Source: Cytophagales bacterium (GTDB taxonomy: Bacteria > Bacteroidota > Bacteroidia > Cytophagales > Cyclobacteriaceae). From it: 16,077 nt of DNA. A program made the translations under genes and the position numbers. The number at the start of each line of letters is the position of its first letter. Position 1 is the stretch's first letter. Positions 6,806 to 15,122 of this stretch are shown here, piece by piece. The stretch lies in contig DMST01000019.1 of the NCBI GenBank assembly GCA_003454975.1, positions 19,573-35,649 on the forward strand, in the 5' to 3' direction. The notes under the pieces were generated by a model that ran no database searches, was not told the DNA's origin, and saw nothing but the letters and a program-made list of their open reading frames with translations.

Positions 6806-9406
6806 TTATTTTATCCCGTCCGGTAGCTGATCATTCCATTGGGGGTAGACGTGTTCGCCAAAGAATTCTTGAATCCGCTCTACCTTCTTTTTTCGCATGG
6901 TGCTCGCTTCTTTGAAGAACGATTCGTAGTCTTCTTCTACGGATACATAATTTTCGGGCTTTTGCGTAATTGGCTGTGGGTTTTCCAGCCAAGCCGTGTG
7001 TAAGGTAGCCGCAAAAGTCATCTCCGGGTGGTACATCCGGGTAACGGGCCCTTTGCCCAGGTCGGTGGCATCGAAAAGCCAGATTTCTGGCGTATACAAT
7101 CTCTTCTCGATGTCATCATGCGGTTCCGCACAGGTGAGCAAGGTCACTAGAATATACCCGTGTTGGTCCCAAGCTACCCCTTCCTTTTGCCCCTGGGCGG
7201 GCACAAATTGCAGAGAACGAGGGTTGTAATCGGAAGGAAATTGGTAGTAGTCCTTCTTGTCCAACAAGTTCAGATCTGTAATCAGTCGATTTTCGGTGGA
7301 TCCGTAAACTTTATCGGTATCAATGCGAATAAGGCAACCCGGCTGCATCCCCTCACTCAGGCTTTTTACCCATTCGGCAGGCAGTTTCCGATTGGGGGCA
7401 TCCGCATACATATCATAGATGTACTTGGTGAGCAGTCGGTAGTCCAATCCGAAACAAACCGAGTAGATTGACTTGATTTCTCCTACAGCATGGGTACCCG
7501 AAACGATATCTCGGAAGGTGTAGAAACCCATCATCCAGGTATGCGGGGCAAGCGTGGTAAGACGGGCCTGAGGAATCTTGCTATCAGGGGTATCCGGCTC
7601 ATAGTACTGCTCGTTACTCACCACATTGCCTTGCAGGTAGAAGTTCTGTACCGGGTCCCCGTTATCAATGATCTTCTGCTCCGCCGGATCTACATGCAGT
7701 TTCACTTTGCTAAAACTCCCAATATCTACTGCCCCAATGGCGTACATGCCCCAAAGGCTTTTGAAGGAAGGTTGGCCCTGGAAAGCCTCCAATTCATCGT
7801 ATTCTCGAATCCACTCGGCGGCGCAAGCCGAAGAGGTATCGGTGGTGTACAGTACCACCTCCTTGCCGCCCTTGGTATCATAGTTAGCCGAAAAGTGGGT
7901 AGACTGCAGTCGCACGAAAGATTCCACAGGCAGTGGAATAGCCTTTACGGTGTGGGGCCCTAACTTTTTCGGGTCATCGCCCACGCTGGGGTCGTCCTGC
8001 AAATTGATGTTCTGGTCATCATCAAAGGAAATAATCCGTCCCGGTACACGGTCTAGTTCTTCCCGATCAATAAGCCACAACCTCAGATAGGGAATAGTAG
8101 CCTTAGAAAGTAGGCGACGCAACTTCTCATCTAGCTCCGGTAGGTGTTCAAAAGGGTCATTGAGCATCACCGAAAGCGCCAAGCTGAACACACTATCGGA
8201 AAGGACGATGTACCGGTCGGTAATTTGCATCTGATGCATACTCATCTGAATAGAAATATCCTCCCAATCACCTTCTTTCTCACCAGGCACTACCACCCGC
8301 CACTCTTCCATCTGCTTGGCCCCTTTCCAGCGGCGCAACCATACTCGGGCATCCCCGGTATCTACTTGTTCCAGCCGATTGATGAGGCCCTTCAGAAAGT
8401 TGAGGATTCTGTCTTTTCTGCTGGGGTGTTTGAAGACTTCCTCCACCAAATCGTAAGCCTTTTCCAGCTCCTCGGCCCCTACCATCCGTAGCTTGTCCAG
8501 CAGTTTTTCTCCAATCTTATTGAGCCGTCTTTCTTCCTTGTTGATCAGGCGTTGGAGCTTACGCTCATCTATCCCCTCCTTGTCATAGAGTTCATCCCGG
8601 TCCAAGGCGTCCGTCAGGTGGTCTTGCCTCAGAATTCTCCATACTTTTTTCCACTTAGTCATAGACAAGTCCGGCCGCATGGAAGCTTCGTCTCGAAAAT
8701 AGAGGGTAGTGAAGAACTCATGTGTGTGGGGATCGAACACCGGGTGCGCCGTGGTCTGTATCATGGGAAAAGGCCAGGCTCGCTTCTGTTGATTGGCCTG
8801 CCACCAGTTGTTCACTTTACCCAGCATCGTGACCGAATGCCCGGTGGTAGGGTCTACTTCCATGGGTCTACCCAAATCCACCGTGACTAGTACCCTGTCC
8901 GCAGTATCACCCTGCATTCGTACGGGCACGATGGCCGTATTTACCAAGTTGCGCGGGCCCAAGCCAAAAGCAATGCGGAGAATACCGAAATTATAATAAT
9001 GAAAAAGCGGATGCTTTCTGGCCAAAACACGTCCCTCCTTAGTTTGCAAGGTGGTAGCTTCGTCCACCAGCGTAGAGGGGTGAATGAGCAATTTGCTTTG
9101 AGCCATGGCGGTACCAGGTTGCGAAAAATCGATACTCAACATGGCCCCATCGCCTACCAATAGCGGGCTAGCGGTCTCCTCTATGGGCAATAGCCGAGCC
9201 TCTTGCTTTTGCTGATGGGTGGGACTTTTGTACGGTAAGCCGTTTGAGTTGCATGAGCCCACCAGATTGGTCATCACCACCACTCCATAAATATCCTCAG
9301 GAATCTGTCCTTCTCTTATCTTGAGGGTAACGCGGTAATCGTTTCGGCTGGCGTTCATGATCGCCTGCTTAGGGTATGACGAGGTGGGATTATTTTCTAC
9401 AGACAT
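6806..9406 (-). CDS. Divergent, enlarged carotenoid oxygenase (RPE65/CCD family)-like protein
   Basis: Encodes 866 residues; the family is usually about 480-540. Family landmarks in order: LVGDGAMLSIDF (83-94), NTAIVPVR (156-163), RPMEVDPTTGHSV (180-192), TTAHPVFDPHTHEFF (218-232), MHQMQITDRYIVLSD (390-404), STHFSANYD (502-510), GYILVTLLTCA (750-760), WLFDATDLGKGP (776-787) and ATLHTAWL (800-807). The four expected Fe(II)-binding His are therefore His221, His391, His504 and His803. The family cleaves C=C double bonds of carotenoids, apocarotenoids or stilbenes with O2; the substrate here is unknown. Compared with Synechocystis ACO (His183/238/304/484) the His spacings are 170, 113 and 299 instead of 55, 66 and 180, so three inserts are present. 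The first (about 244-370) is charged and helical. No signal peptide is visible. Met1 follows the upstream stop by 40 bp; Met17 is an alternative start. Probably cotranscribed with the 1743-aa gene. Confidence 0.82.
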   Translation of the reverse strand: MSVENNPTSSYPKQAIMNASRNDYRVTLKIREGQIPEDIYGVVVMTNLVGSCNSNGLPYKSPTHQQKQEARLLPIEETASPLLVGDGAMLSIDFSQPGTAMAQSKLLIHPSTLVDEATTLQTKEGRVLARKHPLFHYYNFGILRIAFGLGPRNLVNTAIVPVRMQGDTADRVLVTVDLGRPMEVDPTTGHSVTMLGKVNNWWQANQQKRAWPFPMIQTTAHPVFDPHTHEFFTTLYFRDEASMRPDLSMTKWKKVWRILRQDHLTDALDRDELYDKEGIDERKLQRLINKEERRLNKIGEKLLDKLRMVGAEELEKAYDLVEEVFKHPSRKDRILNFLKGLINRLEQVDTGDARVWLRRWKGAKQMEEWRVVVPGEKEGDWEDISIQMSMHQMQITDRYIVLSDSVFSLALSVMLNDPFEHLPELDEKLRRLLSKATIPYLRLWLIDREELDRVPGRIISFDDDQNINLQDDPSVGDDPKKLGPHTVKAIPLPVESFVRLQSTHFSANYDTKGGKEVVLYTTDTSSACAAEWIREYDELEAFQGQPSFKSLWGMYAIGAVDIGSFSKVKLHVDPAEQKIIDNGDPVQNFYLQGNVVSNEQYYEPDTPDSKIPQARLTTLAPHTWMMGFYTFRDIVSGTHAVGEIKSIYSVCFGLDYRLLTKYIYDMYADAPNRKLPAEWVKSLSEGMQPGCLIRIDTDKVYGSTENRLITDLNLLDKKDYYQFPSDYNPRSLQFVPAQGQKEGVAWDQHGYILVTLLTCAEPHDDIEKRLYTPEIWLFDATDLGKGPVTRMYHPEMTFAATLHTAWLENPQPITQKPENYVSVEEDYESFFKEASTMRKKKVERIQEFFGEHVYPQWNDQLPDGIK

Positions 9407-9446
9407 GATAGGGTATATAAGCGATACTAGGGTGTAACATTACAGG

Positions 9447-12400
9447 CTACTGATTCAGCCGTCCGGGTAATTTGATACCAATGATGAGGATGTCGTCTAC
9501 TTGCTCCTCATTGCTCACCGACATCCAGTCCAGCAGACTCTCCTCCAGCAGTTGCTGTTGCTTAGGCAGAGGACGGTCACGATGGGCCTCCAGCAAAGAC
9601 CAGAGACGTTTGTAGGTGTATTTTCTGTTTTGAGCCCCGCCAAACTGATCCGGGAAGCCATCTGAGGTAAGATAGACCTGCACTGGCTGAGCAGGAATAG
9701 GCATGGTATGGGTGGTGAAAGGTTCGCGCATCGGTGGATTCCCGATTTCAATGGTGAGGCGGTCACCGGATAAAACGTGTGTTTCTTCGCCCAAAATCAG
9801 CATCTTTTGACGGGCTCCGGCAAAAGAGAGTGTACCGGCCGCTTCATCTATTACTACCAGTGAGATATCAATGCCGTTGGCCGTAAAGCTAGATTCTTCT
9901 GCCAGGATTTGGGAGAAGCGGTGTTGTAGGGCCTGTAAAAATTGGCCAGCAGACATGGATTCCTTCATGCGCTGAAACACCTCATCTAGCTGCTGATTGG
10001 CAATGACGGACATTAAGGCTCCGGGTGCCCCGTGCCCGGTACAGTCCACCACAGCCAGGAGCCGTAAATCCCCTCGCTGCCGTACCCAATAGAAGTCTCC
10101 ACTTACTAACGCCAGTGGCTTGTAGAGCATCAAGCTATCCTGAAACACCTCATGGAGCTGAGCCTGGGTAGAGAGCAACATGTTTTGGATGCCCTTCGCA
10201 TACCGCAAACTGGCTTCCTGTTCCTGTTGTGCGAGTGCCAAGGTCTCGTTTTGGGCAGCTACCACGTCGTGCTGGGTTTGTAGCTCTTGGGTACGGGCTT
10301 CCACTGTAGCCTCCATAGAGGTGAAGAACAACCTATTTTCTAGAGTGACGGCCATTTGTGCCAATAGCAGGCTCACGATCTCGGTAGGCTCCTGTGGAAA
10401 CACTTCTGCCAGCTGATAATGCTCCAAATACAGCAAGGCCACCAGCTTATCGTTTCGTACCAAGGGTTCCAGCCAGATGCACTGCGGTTGGTGCGAGGCA
10501 AAGTAGCTATCGCGGCGGAAGGTGAAATGCGCTTGCGGGGAGGATACCAACAGCCGAACGGGATTTCGCTGTACAAAGGTGAGGGTCCACTGTGGGTATA
10601 CCGAGGCTACTTTGTCAGTTTCTTGCTGCCTCACATCCGAGGCACCCAATACTTGCCATCCTTCTGGCTGTGGTAGCAACAGCAAGGCCCGTTGGGCGCC
10701 TACCGTCTCGGACAATACCTCCAGCATGCGCTGCCCTTGCTCAGCCAGAGTGTTGTGGGCCGTAATGGTACGCAAGCCCTTGAGTAAAGAAATGGCATCG
10801 CCTTCAGGTGCAGGGGAAGGTGTTTCCTCCTCGGGTAGTTTTACCTGCCACTCGGTGCGCAGGTACTCTACTTTGAAGACCACTCCCCATGCTTGGTATT
10901 GCTCCTGTGCTAGGGTGAAACACCTCTGTGCTTTTTCAGGTAATTCGGCTTGGTGGTACAGTTCCCCCATCCGCTCGTGCGTGATGGCTATCATACTCAA
11001 TTGCCTTACCTTCTCAAAGATTCCTAAGGCCGTTTCTAAGCACAACAATGCCTGCCCTCGCCTACCGTGTAGCAGGGCATGTTCGGCTTCTACCACCTTT
11101 ACCAACCCACTGAGTGTATCGGGATAGGATTTCGCCTGCCGCTTCAAATACCGCAGTCCCCTGCTCACTTTCTGCTTTCGTTTGCGCAAGGAGCCTAGCT
11201 CCGGTAACTTGGCCCACAGCAAAATCTGGAAAAACCTACCGTAAATCAGGTTGCCCATTGTAGGATCGTACCGCGAGTGCTTTATCCATCCTTTTATGGC
11301 ATGGCGTGCCTGCTCTGCATCTCCACGCAAATAGGCATCTATCTGTGAGGACCAGAAAAGCCGGGAGAGCCCCGCTTTGCTTTCATGTGCTACCAGCCTT
11401 TCTTCCAGCTCTTCCATCCGGATGGGGCGTCCGTCGGGATGGCATACCAAGGTATTTTCTCCTGAGAAGCGCCCAATGGTTAAGGCATTGACCATCAGAT
11501 CATAATAGTCTTTCTCGCTCCGGTGCAAATCCCGATGGATGCCGACCATCCGCTTCACCTCAGCCCCCAATTTGGTCAAGGGCACCCCCGCCAACAGGCC
11601 TGCGGGTAAGGAAGAAATCTGGTTGAGGTAGCCAAATTCGAAGTCTCCTAAACTAACCAGGGTTTTCCCTACCTGAACCAAACGTGGGTAAATTTGGCCC
11701 AAAGGTTTAATCCATGGCTGCACAAAAATCAGCTGTAGGGTTTCCCGCTTTGCGTCTATCCAGGGATCTTCAGGTAGCTGCCGGGATAGCCGCTGCATGG
11801 CAAAGTCGAGCTGCTGACCAAACTGAACCTGGCGTAGGATAAAGACGGCATTCAGGGTAAATGCCGACATGGTGAACGGAGATTGAGGATTGATGCCTAG
11901 TTTCAACGATCGACCGACAATCTGAGCCGTGGCAATAAGGCCAAAAATGGGAGAACGCTGGAAATAGCTGAGCGATAAGTCACTGGTTAGCCGTTCGAGG
12001 GCGGCACCCGTAGGGCCTTCTTCCTGTGGTAAATGGGGAAGATTGTCCAGCCCATATTTTTCGAGGCGACGCTTGATTCGGATGCTGTGCCAAAGCAAAT
12101 TCCCCATATGAGACCGGGCATATCGTAAGCCTAACAATCGCCCCGCCTGCACACCTTTCTTAATGGATAGATCGTACTTTTCTATTCCGCGGAGGTAGTT
12201 CATCTCCTGTGCCAATACCCAAGCCTTCTCGTACGCATTGATGGGCATGGCCGTGAACTGCCGCTGCCACCGTTCGGCTACTTCGGGTTCTTGCAAATGA
12301 TAGGCGTTGGCAATGGCCAGCTTATATAGTTCTTGCTGTAGAGGAAGATCTTCCGGAATTTTCTCGCAATTTTCCAGCAAAGCAAGCCCTTCTTCTGCAT

Positions 12401-14678
12401 GGCTTAGCGCAGCCTGGAAACCGGCCATTCCCGAAGCCTGTTCGCCGGCACGATACAACACCGCTGCCGCTTCCAAATAATCTCCCGAGTTGCTCAGCGC
12501 GCTTTTACCCTTCCGGAAGTAGCTGGCTATCTTTTGAAAATCAACCTCATCTTTAGCGGTGGCTCCTTCCGCCCACCGGTTACGCCCAATCTTGAGAAAC
12601 GTACGGGCCTGTTGGTCCACTTCCATCAAAGACAATACTGCTCCCCGGATACTCTGATGCACGAAACCGTACTTCTGGGATTCAGATCCTTTTGGGCGCA
12701 GCAAAATCCCTGCGTCCAGAGAATCTTCCAGTAGCTTGGCTACTTTATGGTCTTCTACACCGCTAATGCCAATAAGTTCGGCAGCCTGTAGCTCCTCACC
12801 CATGCAAGCCGCCGTCTGCAACAGCTGGAGGGAAAGCGGCGAGAGTGAGGCCAGGTTTTCACGCAGTAATACCGAACCGCTGGCCGATGCAGGTAGCTCC
12901 TGAATGGATCCCTTGAGAATTTTCAACGGTATTTCACCCTCCTGCTGTACCACCCTACCCCGGTCTACCAACGTATATATTTGGGTCTGCAAAGCCATAG
13001 GGTTACCCCCTGATTTTGCCCATAGCTTATCCGCCACCCGGGTGGCATCCTGTACCTTGCCTCCCAGCATGTTCTCTAACACCAACCGAACCTCAGGTAC
13101 GGTGAGTGGCTTGAGTGCGTGATGCCCTACTTCTACGGACTCCACCGCGTCTAATTGGAGGTTTTGCAGCAGGGTCTGATGCTCCGAGCGCACCTCGGCC
13201 CCCTCTTCGCGGTAGATTCCCACGACAAAAGTATGGTTAAGCCCGCCAAAGTTGAGTAGCTCTTCCAACAGCTCCCTACTGGCCACGTCTACCCACTGTA
13301 GATTATCCAAGGCCAGTAGCAGGGGACGTGCGGGTCCGGCTATCTTCTGCAAGAAGCGCTTCACCATCCAGCGAAATTGGTTCTGGATAGACTGAGCATC
13401 GCGTTCTGCGGCAAAGGATTGCCCCTCTACCAGGTAAGAAAGCTCAGGCACAAAGGAAACGAGCAGGTGTCCACCGGGACCTAAGCCCTCTTGCAAGCGA
13501 GCCCGCAGGGCTTCCAGTTCCTGGTCAGATAGCCCTTGCCCATAGAGCGAAAATTCCTGCAATAGGCTTCTAAAGAGCCCATAACTTGAAAAAGGATCGT
13601 CGGCATCGCCGCTTGCCGTTAAGACCAAGCCCTGGGTAGCTTCCACTTCCGGATACAAGGACTGGACCAAGGTGGTTTTGCCGATGCCCGCCGGGCCCGA
13701 AATGATTTGTAGCGAACTATTCCCCTGCCGGGCCTGTGACCAACCGGAACGAAGGGCGGTGAGTTCTTCATCACGCCCAGCCAGAAACACTTGCTGTTTT
13801 TTCCCTTGGGCCAACCGCACCTGCACATCGGGCAGCACAAAGGTCATCAGGGTATCAGCTGCGTGCTGGGCACGGAGCATACGCAGGTGAGCTACTACCT
13901 GTTCCAGGCTGGCGTATCGTTCGCGCAGATCTTTCGCCGTCATCCGACGGAGCCATGCCAATACAGCTGGAGGCACAGGCCCATGAGGCGAGTGTACCGA
14001 TGGCAGTTCCTGTGCCAAATGCAAGTGAGCCCAACCGGGAAAATCATCGGCATTATAGGGTAGCTCACCGCTCAGCATTTGGTGAAACAGAATACCCAAG
14101 GCGTAAATATCGCTTTGAAGATAGGTGTGACCACCCAAACGTGGGGTTTGCTCCGGTGCCATGTAAGGCCAATACTCGGTGAGCTGGGTTACGTCCAGGG
14201 AGGTAGGCAAACTTCCTGGGTTCAACCACATCCATTCATCCCCTGTGGTGCCCACGGCTCCTGCATGCAAATACCCGTGTGGCACCCCCAGTTCGTGCAA
14301 GCTCAAAAGGGATTCGATCAGCGATTCGGCAATGGCTAAGCCTTCTCCCACCGGAAACGGCCGGATGTTTAATAGCTCTGGCAGCCAGTGCCAGCGCGAA
14401 TCCAACGAAAGGGCCCACCCTTTCTGCAAACCTGGGAGCGATTGAGGCACCGAATTACCCAGCCAAAAGGTAGAAGCCTTCAGATCATTCCACCAGTCTT
14501 CAAAGGATACCTCGTCATGAATAGGCCACCACACCAAAAAACTGCCGGCAGATCTAGGTCCTACGGTTTCAAACACCCGATAGCCAGGGCCACCCCCACG
14601 GTTACCTACCCACTCATACCCAGCATTTCTTAGCTCTTCCGGATACGGACTAACGTGCATCGTGTAGGATTCCATCAT
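9447..14678 (-). CDS. Pseudokinase - AAA-type ATPase - TPR - GAF - SpoIIE/PP2C phosphatase signalling protein
   Basis: Encodes 1743 residues. Residues about 20-270 look like a Ser/Thr kinase fold: YMAPEQ (172-177) and QSDIYALGILFHQMLSGELPY (188-208) are kept, but the HRDxKxxN loop reads HGYLHAGA (134-141) and the DFG position NPG (153-155), so phosphotransfer is unlikely. Residues about 295-585 are a STAND/AAA-type ATPase with Walker A GPAGIGKTT (328-336) and Walker B LLLALDNLQWVD (453-464). A long helical region (about 700-1280) includes TPR-like units, clearest at 1200-1265. Residues about 1302-1450 form a GAF-like domain, 1452-1512 a coiled coil, and 1515-1738 a SpoIIE-type PP2C phosphatase with metal ligands Asp1528 (SGDFYW), Asp1545 (VDCTGHG), Asp1673 (SDGFPDQFGG) and Asp1728/1729 (VDDILII). 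The role is likely to sense a signal and dephosphorylate a regulatory partner in the cytosol; target and ligand are unknown. No membrane segment is seen. It leads a probable operon with the oxygenase gene. Confidence 0.92.
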   Translation of the reverse strand: MMESYTMHVSPYPEELRNAGYEWVGNRGGGPGYRVFETVGPRSAGSFLVWWPIHDEVSFEDWWNDLKASTFWLGNSVPQSLPGLQKGWALSLDSRWHWLPELLNIRPFPVGEGLAIAESLIESLLSLHELGVPHGYLHAGAVGTTGDEWMWLNPGSLPTSLDVTQLTEYWPYMAPEQTPRLGGHTYLQSDIYALGILFHQMLSGELPYNADDFPGWAHLHLAQELPSVHSPHGPVPPAVLAWLRRMTAKDLRERYASLEQVVAHLRMLRAQHAADTLMTFVLPDVQVRLAQGKKQQVFLAGRDEELTALRSGWSQARQGNSSLQIISGPAGIGKTTLVQSLYPEVEATQGLVLTASGDADDPFSSYGLFRSLLQEFSLYGQGLSDQELEALRARLQEGLGPGGHLLVSFVPELSYLVEGQSFAAERDAQSIQNQFRWMVKRFLQKIAGPARPLLLALDNLQWVDVASRELLEELLNFGGLNHTFVVGIYREEGAEVRSEHQTLLQNLQLDAVESVEVGHHALKPLTVPEVRLVLENMLGGKVQDATRVADKLWAKSGGNPMALQTQIYTLVDRGRVVQQEGEIPLKILKGSIQELPASASGSVLLRENLASLSPLSLQLLQTAACMGEELQAAELIGISGVEDHKVAKLLEDSLDAGILLRPKGSESQKYGFVHQSIRGAVLSLMEVDQQARTFLKIGRNRWAEGATAKDEVDFQKIASYFRKGKSALSNSGDYLEAAAVLYRAGEQASGMAGFQAALSHAEEGLALLENCEKIPEDLPLQQELYKLAIANAYHLQEPEVAERWQRQFTAMPINAYEKAWVLAQEMNYLRGIEKYDLSIKKGVQAGRLLGLRYARSHMGNLLWHSIRIKRRLEKYGLDNLPHLPQEEGPTGAALERLTSDLSLSYFQRSPIFGLIATAQIVGRSLKLGINPQSPFTMSAFTLNAVFILRQVQFGQQLDFAMQRLSRQLPEDPWIDAKRETLQLIFVQPWIKPLGQIYPRLVQVGKTLVSLGDFEFGYLNQISSLPAGLLAGVPLTKLGAEVKRMVGIHRDLHRSEKDYYDLMVNALTIGRFSGENTLVCHPDGRPIRMEELEERLVAHESKAGLSRLFWSSQIDAYLRGDAEQARHAIKGWIKHSRYDPTMGNLIYGRFFQILLWAKLPELGSLRKRKQKVSRGLRYLKRQAKSYPDTLSGLVKVVEAEHALLHGRRGQALLCLETALGIFEKVRQLSMIAITHERMGELYHQAELPEKAQRCFTLAQEQYQAWGVVFKVEYLRTEWQVKLPEEETPSPAPEGDAISLLKGLRTITAHNTLAEQGQRMLEVLSETVGAQRALLLLPQPEGWQVLGASDVRQQETDKVASVYPQWTLTFVQRNPVRLLVSSPQAHFTFRRDSYFASHQPQCIWLEPLVRNDKLVALLYLEHYQLAEVFPQEPTEIVSLLLAQMAVTLENRLFFTSMEATVEARTQELQTQHDVVAAQNETLALAQQEQEASLRYAKGIQNMLLSTQAQLHEVFQDSLMLYKPLALVSGDFYWVRQRGDLRLLAVVDCTGHGAPGALMSVIANQQLDEVFQRMKESMSAGQFLQALQHRFSQILAEESSFTANGIDISLVVIDEAAGTLSFAGARQKMLILGEETHVLSGDRLTIEIGNPPMREPFTTHTMPIPAQPVQVYLTSDGFPDQFGGAQNRKYTYKRLWSLLEAHRDRPLPKQQQLLEESLLDWMSVSNEEQVDDILIIGIKLPGRLNQ

Positions 14679-14717
14679 GGGCTTTGCGCCGATTCTAGGG
14701 GTGTCGATTTGTTATGC

Positions 14718-14742
14718 TTGCAGACTACTGCCTGCAAAACTA
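14718..14742 (-). promoter_or_regulatory. Candidate -7 element TAGTTTTG overlapping a TTGCAG/CTGCAA dyad
   Basis: On the minus strand, 14742-14735 reads TAGTTTTG, an exact TAnnTTTG match. It overlaps the inverted repeat TTGCAG-N8-CTGCAA (14718-14737), so a protein bound there would cover the transcription start. This would give a 5' leader of about 50 nt. No -33 TTTG is found at the usual 19-20-bp spacing, which keeps confidence low. Confidence 0.33.
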
Positions 14743-15022
14743 AGACTGCCTTGTGCTATTTTGGTCTTTGCACCCAAAAAGTCCTATTCATTATAGGTTG
14801 CTTGGACTGGCAAAAAGTCACGCGGTGTGTACCAAATCTCCAGATAGAGATCCTGAGAAGGTTCAAATAATCAAAAGCCTATCTCCTACTTCCCTCTCAT
14901 TATCAGCACCTTAACGCTTGATACCAAAACAAATAAGTTAGTCGCCAATATATACGTAATTAAGCGGATGCTGGGTGTTTTTTTGAAGAAGGAACTTGTA
15001 GGGTGAAAAGCGGAAGGAATGG

Positions 15023-15046
15023 GATGATGAGACGATGAGTGAATGG
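15023..15046. repeat. Degenerate 8-bp-period repeat (GATGATGA / GACGATGA / GTGAATGG)
   Basis: Three successive 8-base units differ by a few substitutions. The stretch is purine-rich, non-coding and lies between the TRAP gene end and the signalling gene. It is probably a simple-sequence remnant with no clear function. Confidence 0.4.
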
Positions 15047-15122
15047 TATAATTCAGTCAAGTAGAAATGGGTAGGCATGAAGATGTTCGTAAGGAAGCCA
15101 TGGTCACACTAAGGCCTATCCT

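Larger units (their letters stand above)
14679..15122. other. 444-bp intergenic region holding the likely promoter of the signalling gene
   Basis: No convincing gene is seen on either strand. It contains a candidate -7 element (14735-14742), an overlapping dyad (14718-14737), a perfect TATAAT reading on the minus strand near 14791-14796 without a well-spaced partner, an AT-rich stretch at about 14921-14965 and a short-period repeat at 15023-15046. No strong terminator follows the TRAP gene stop; AAGGATAGGCCTT near 15112-15124 forms at most a weak stem. Confidence 0.6.

Noticed and set aside
10522..11127. Plus-strand open frame of 201 codons opposite the signalling gene
   Set aside because: It is Ser/Cys/Arg-rich without any domain and lies wholly antisense to well-supported TPR and GAF coding sequence.
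14786..14815. Minus-strand TTTTTG ... TATAAT as a sigma-70-like promoter
   Set aside because: The TATAAT is perfect, but the spacing to the upstream element is only about 15 bases and does not fit either the classic or the Bacteroidota promoter arrangement.
14655..14870. Plus-strand open frame of 71 codons in the intergenic region
   Set aside because: It starts inside the signalling gene on the opposite strand, has no recognisable domain, and its composition is that of translated non-coding DNA.
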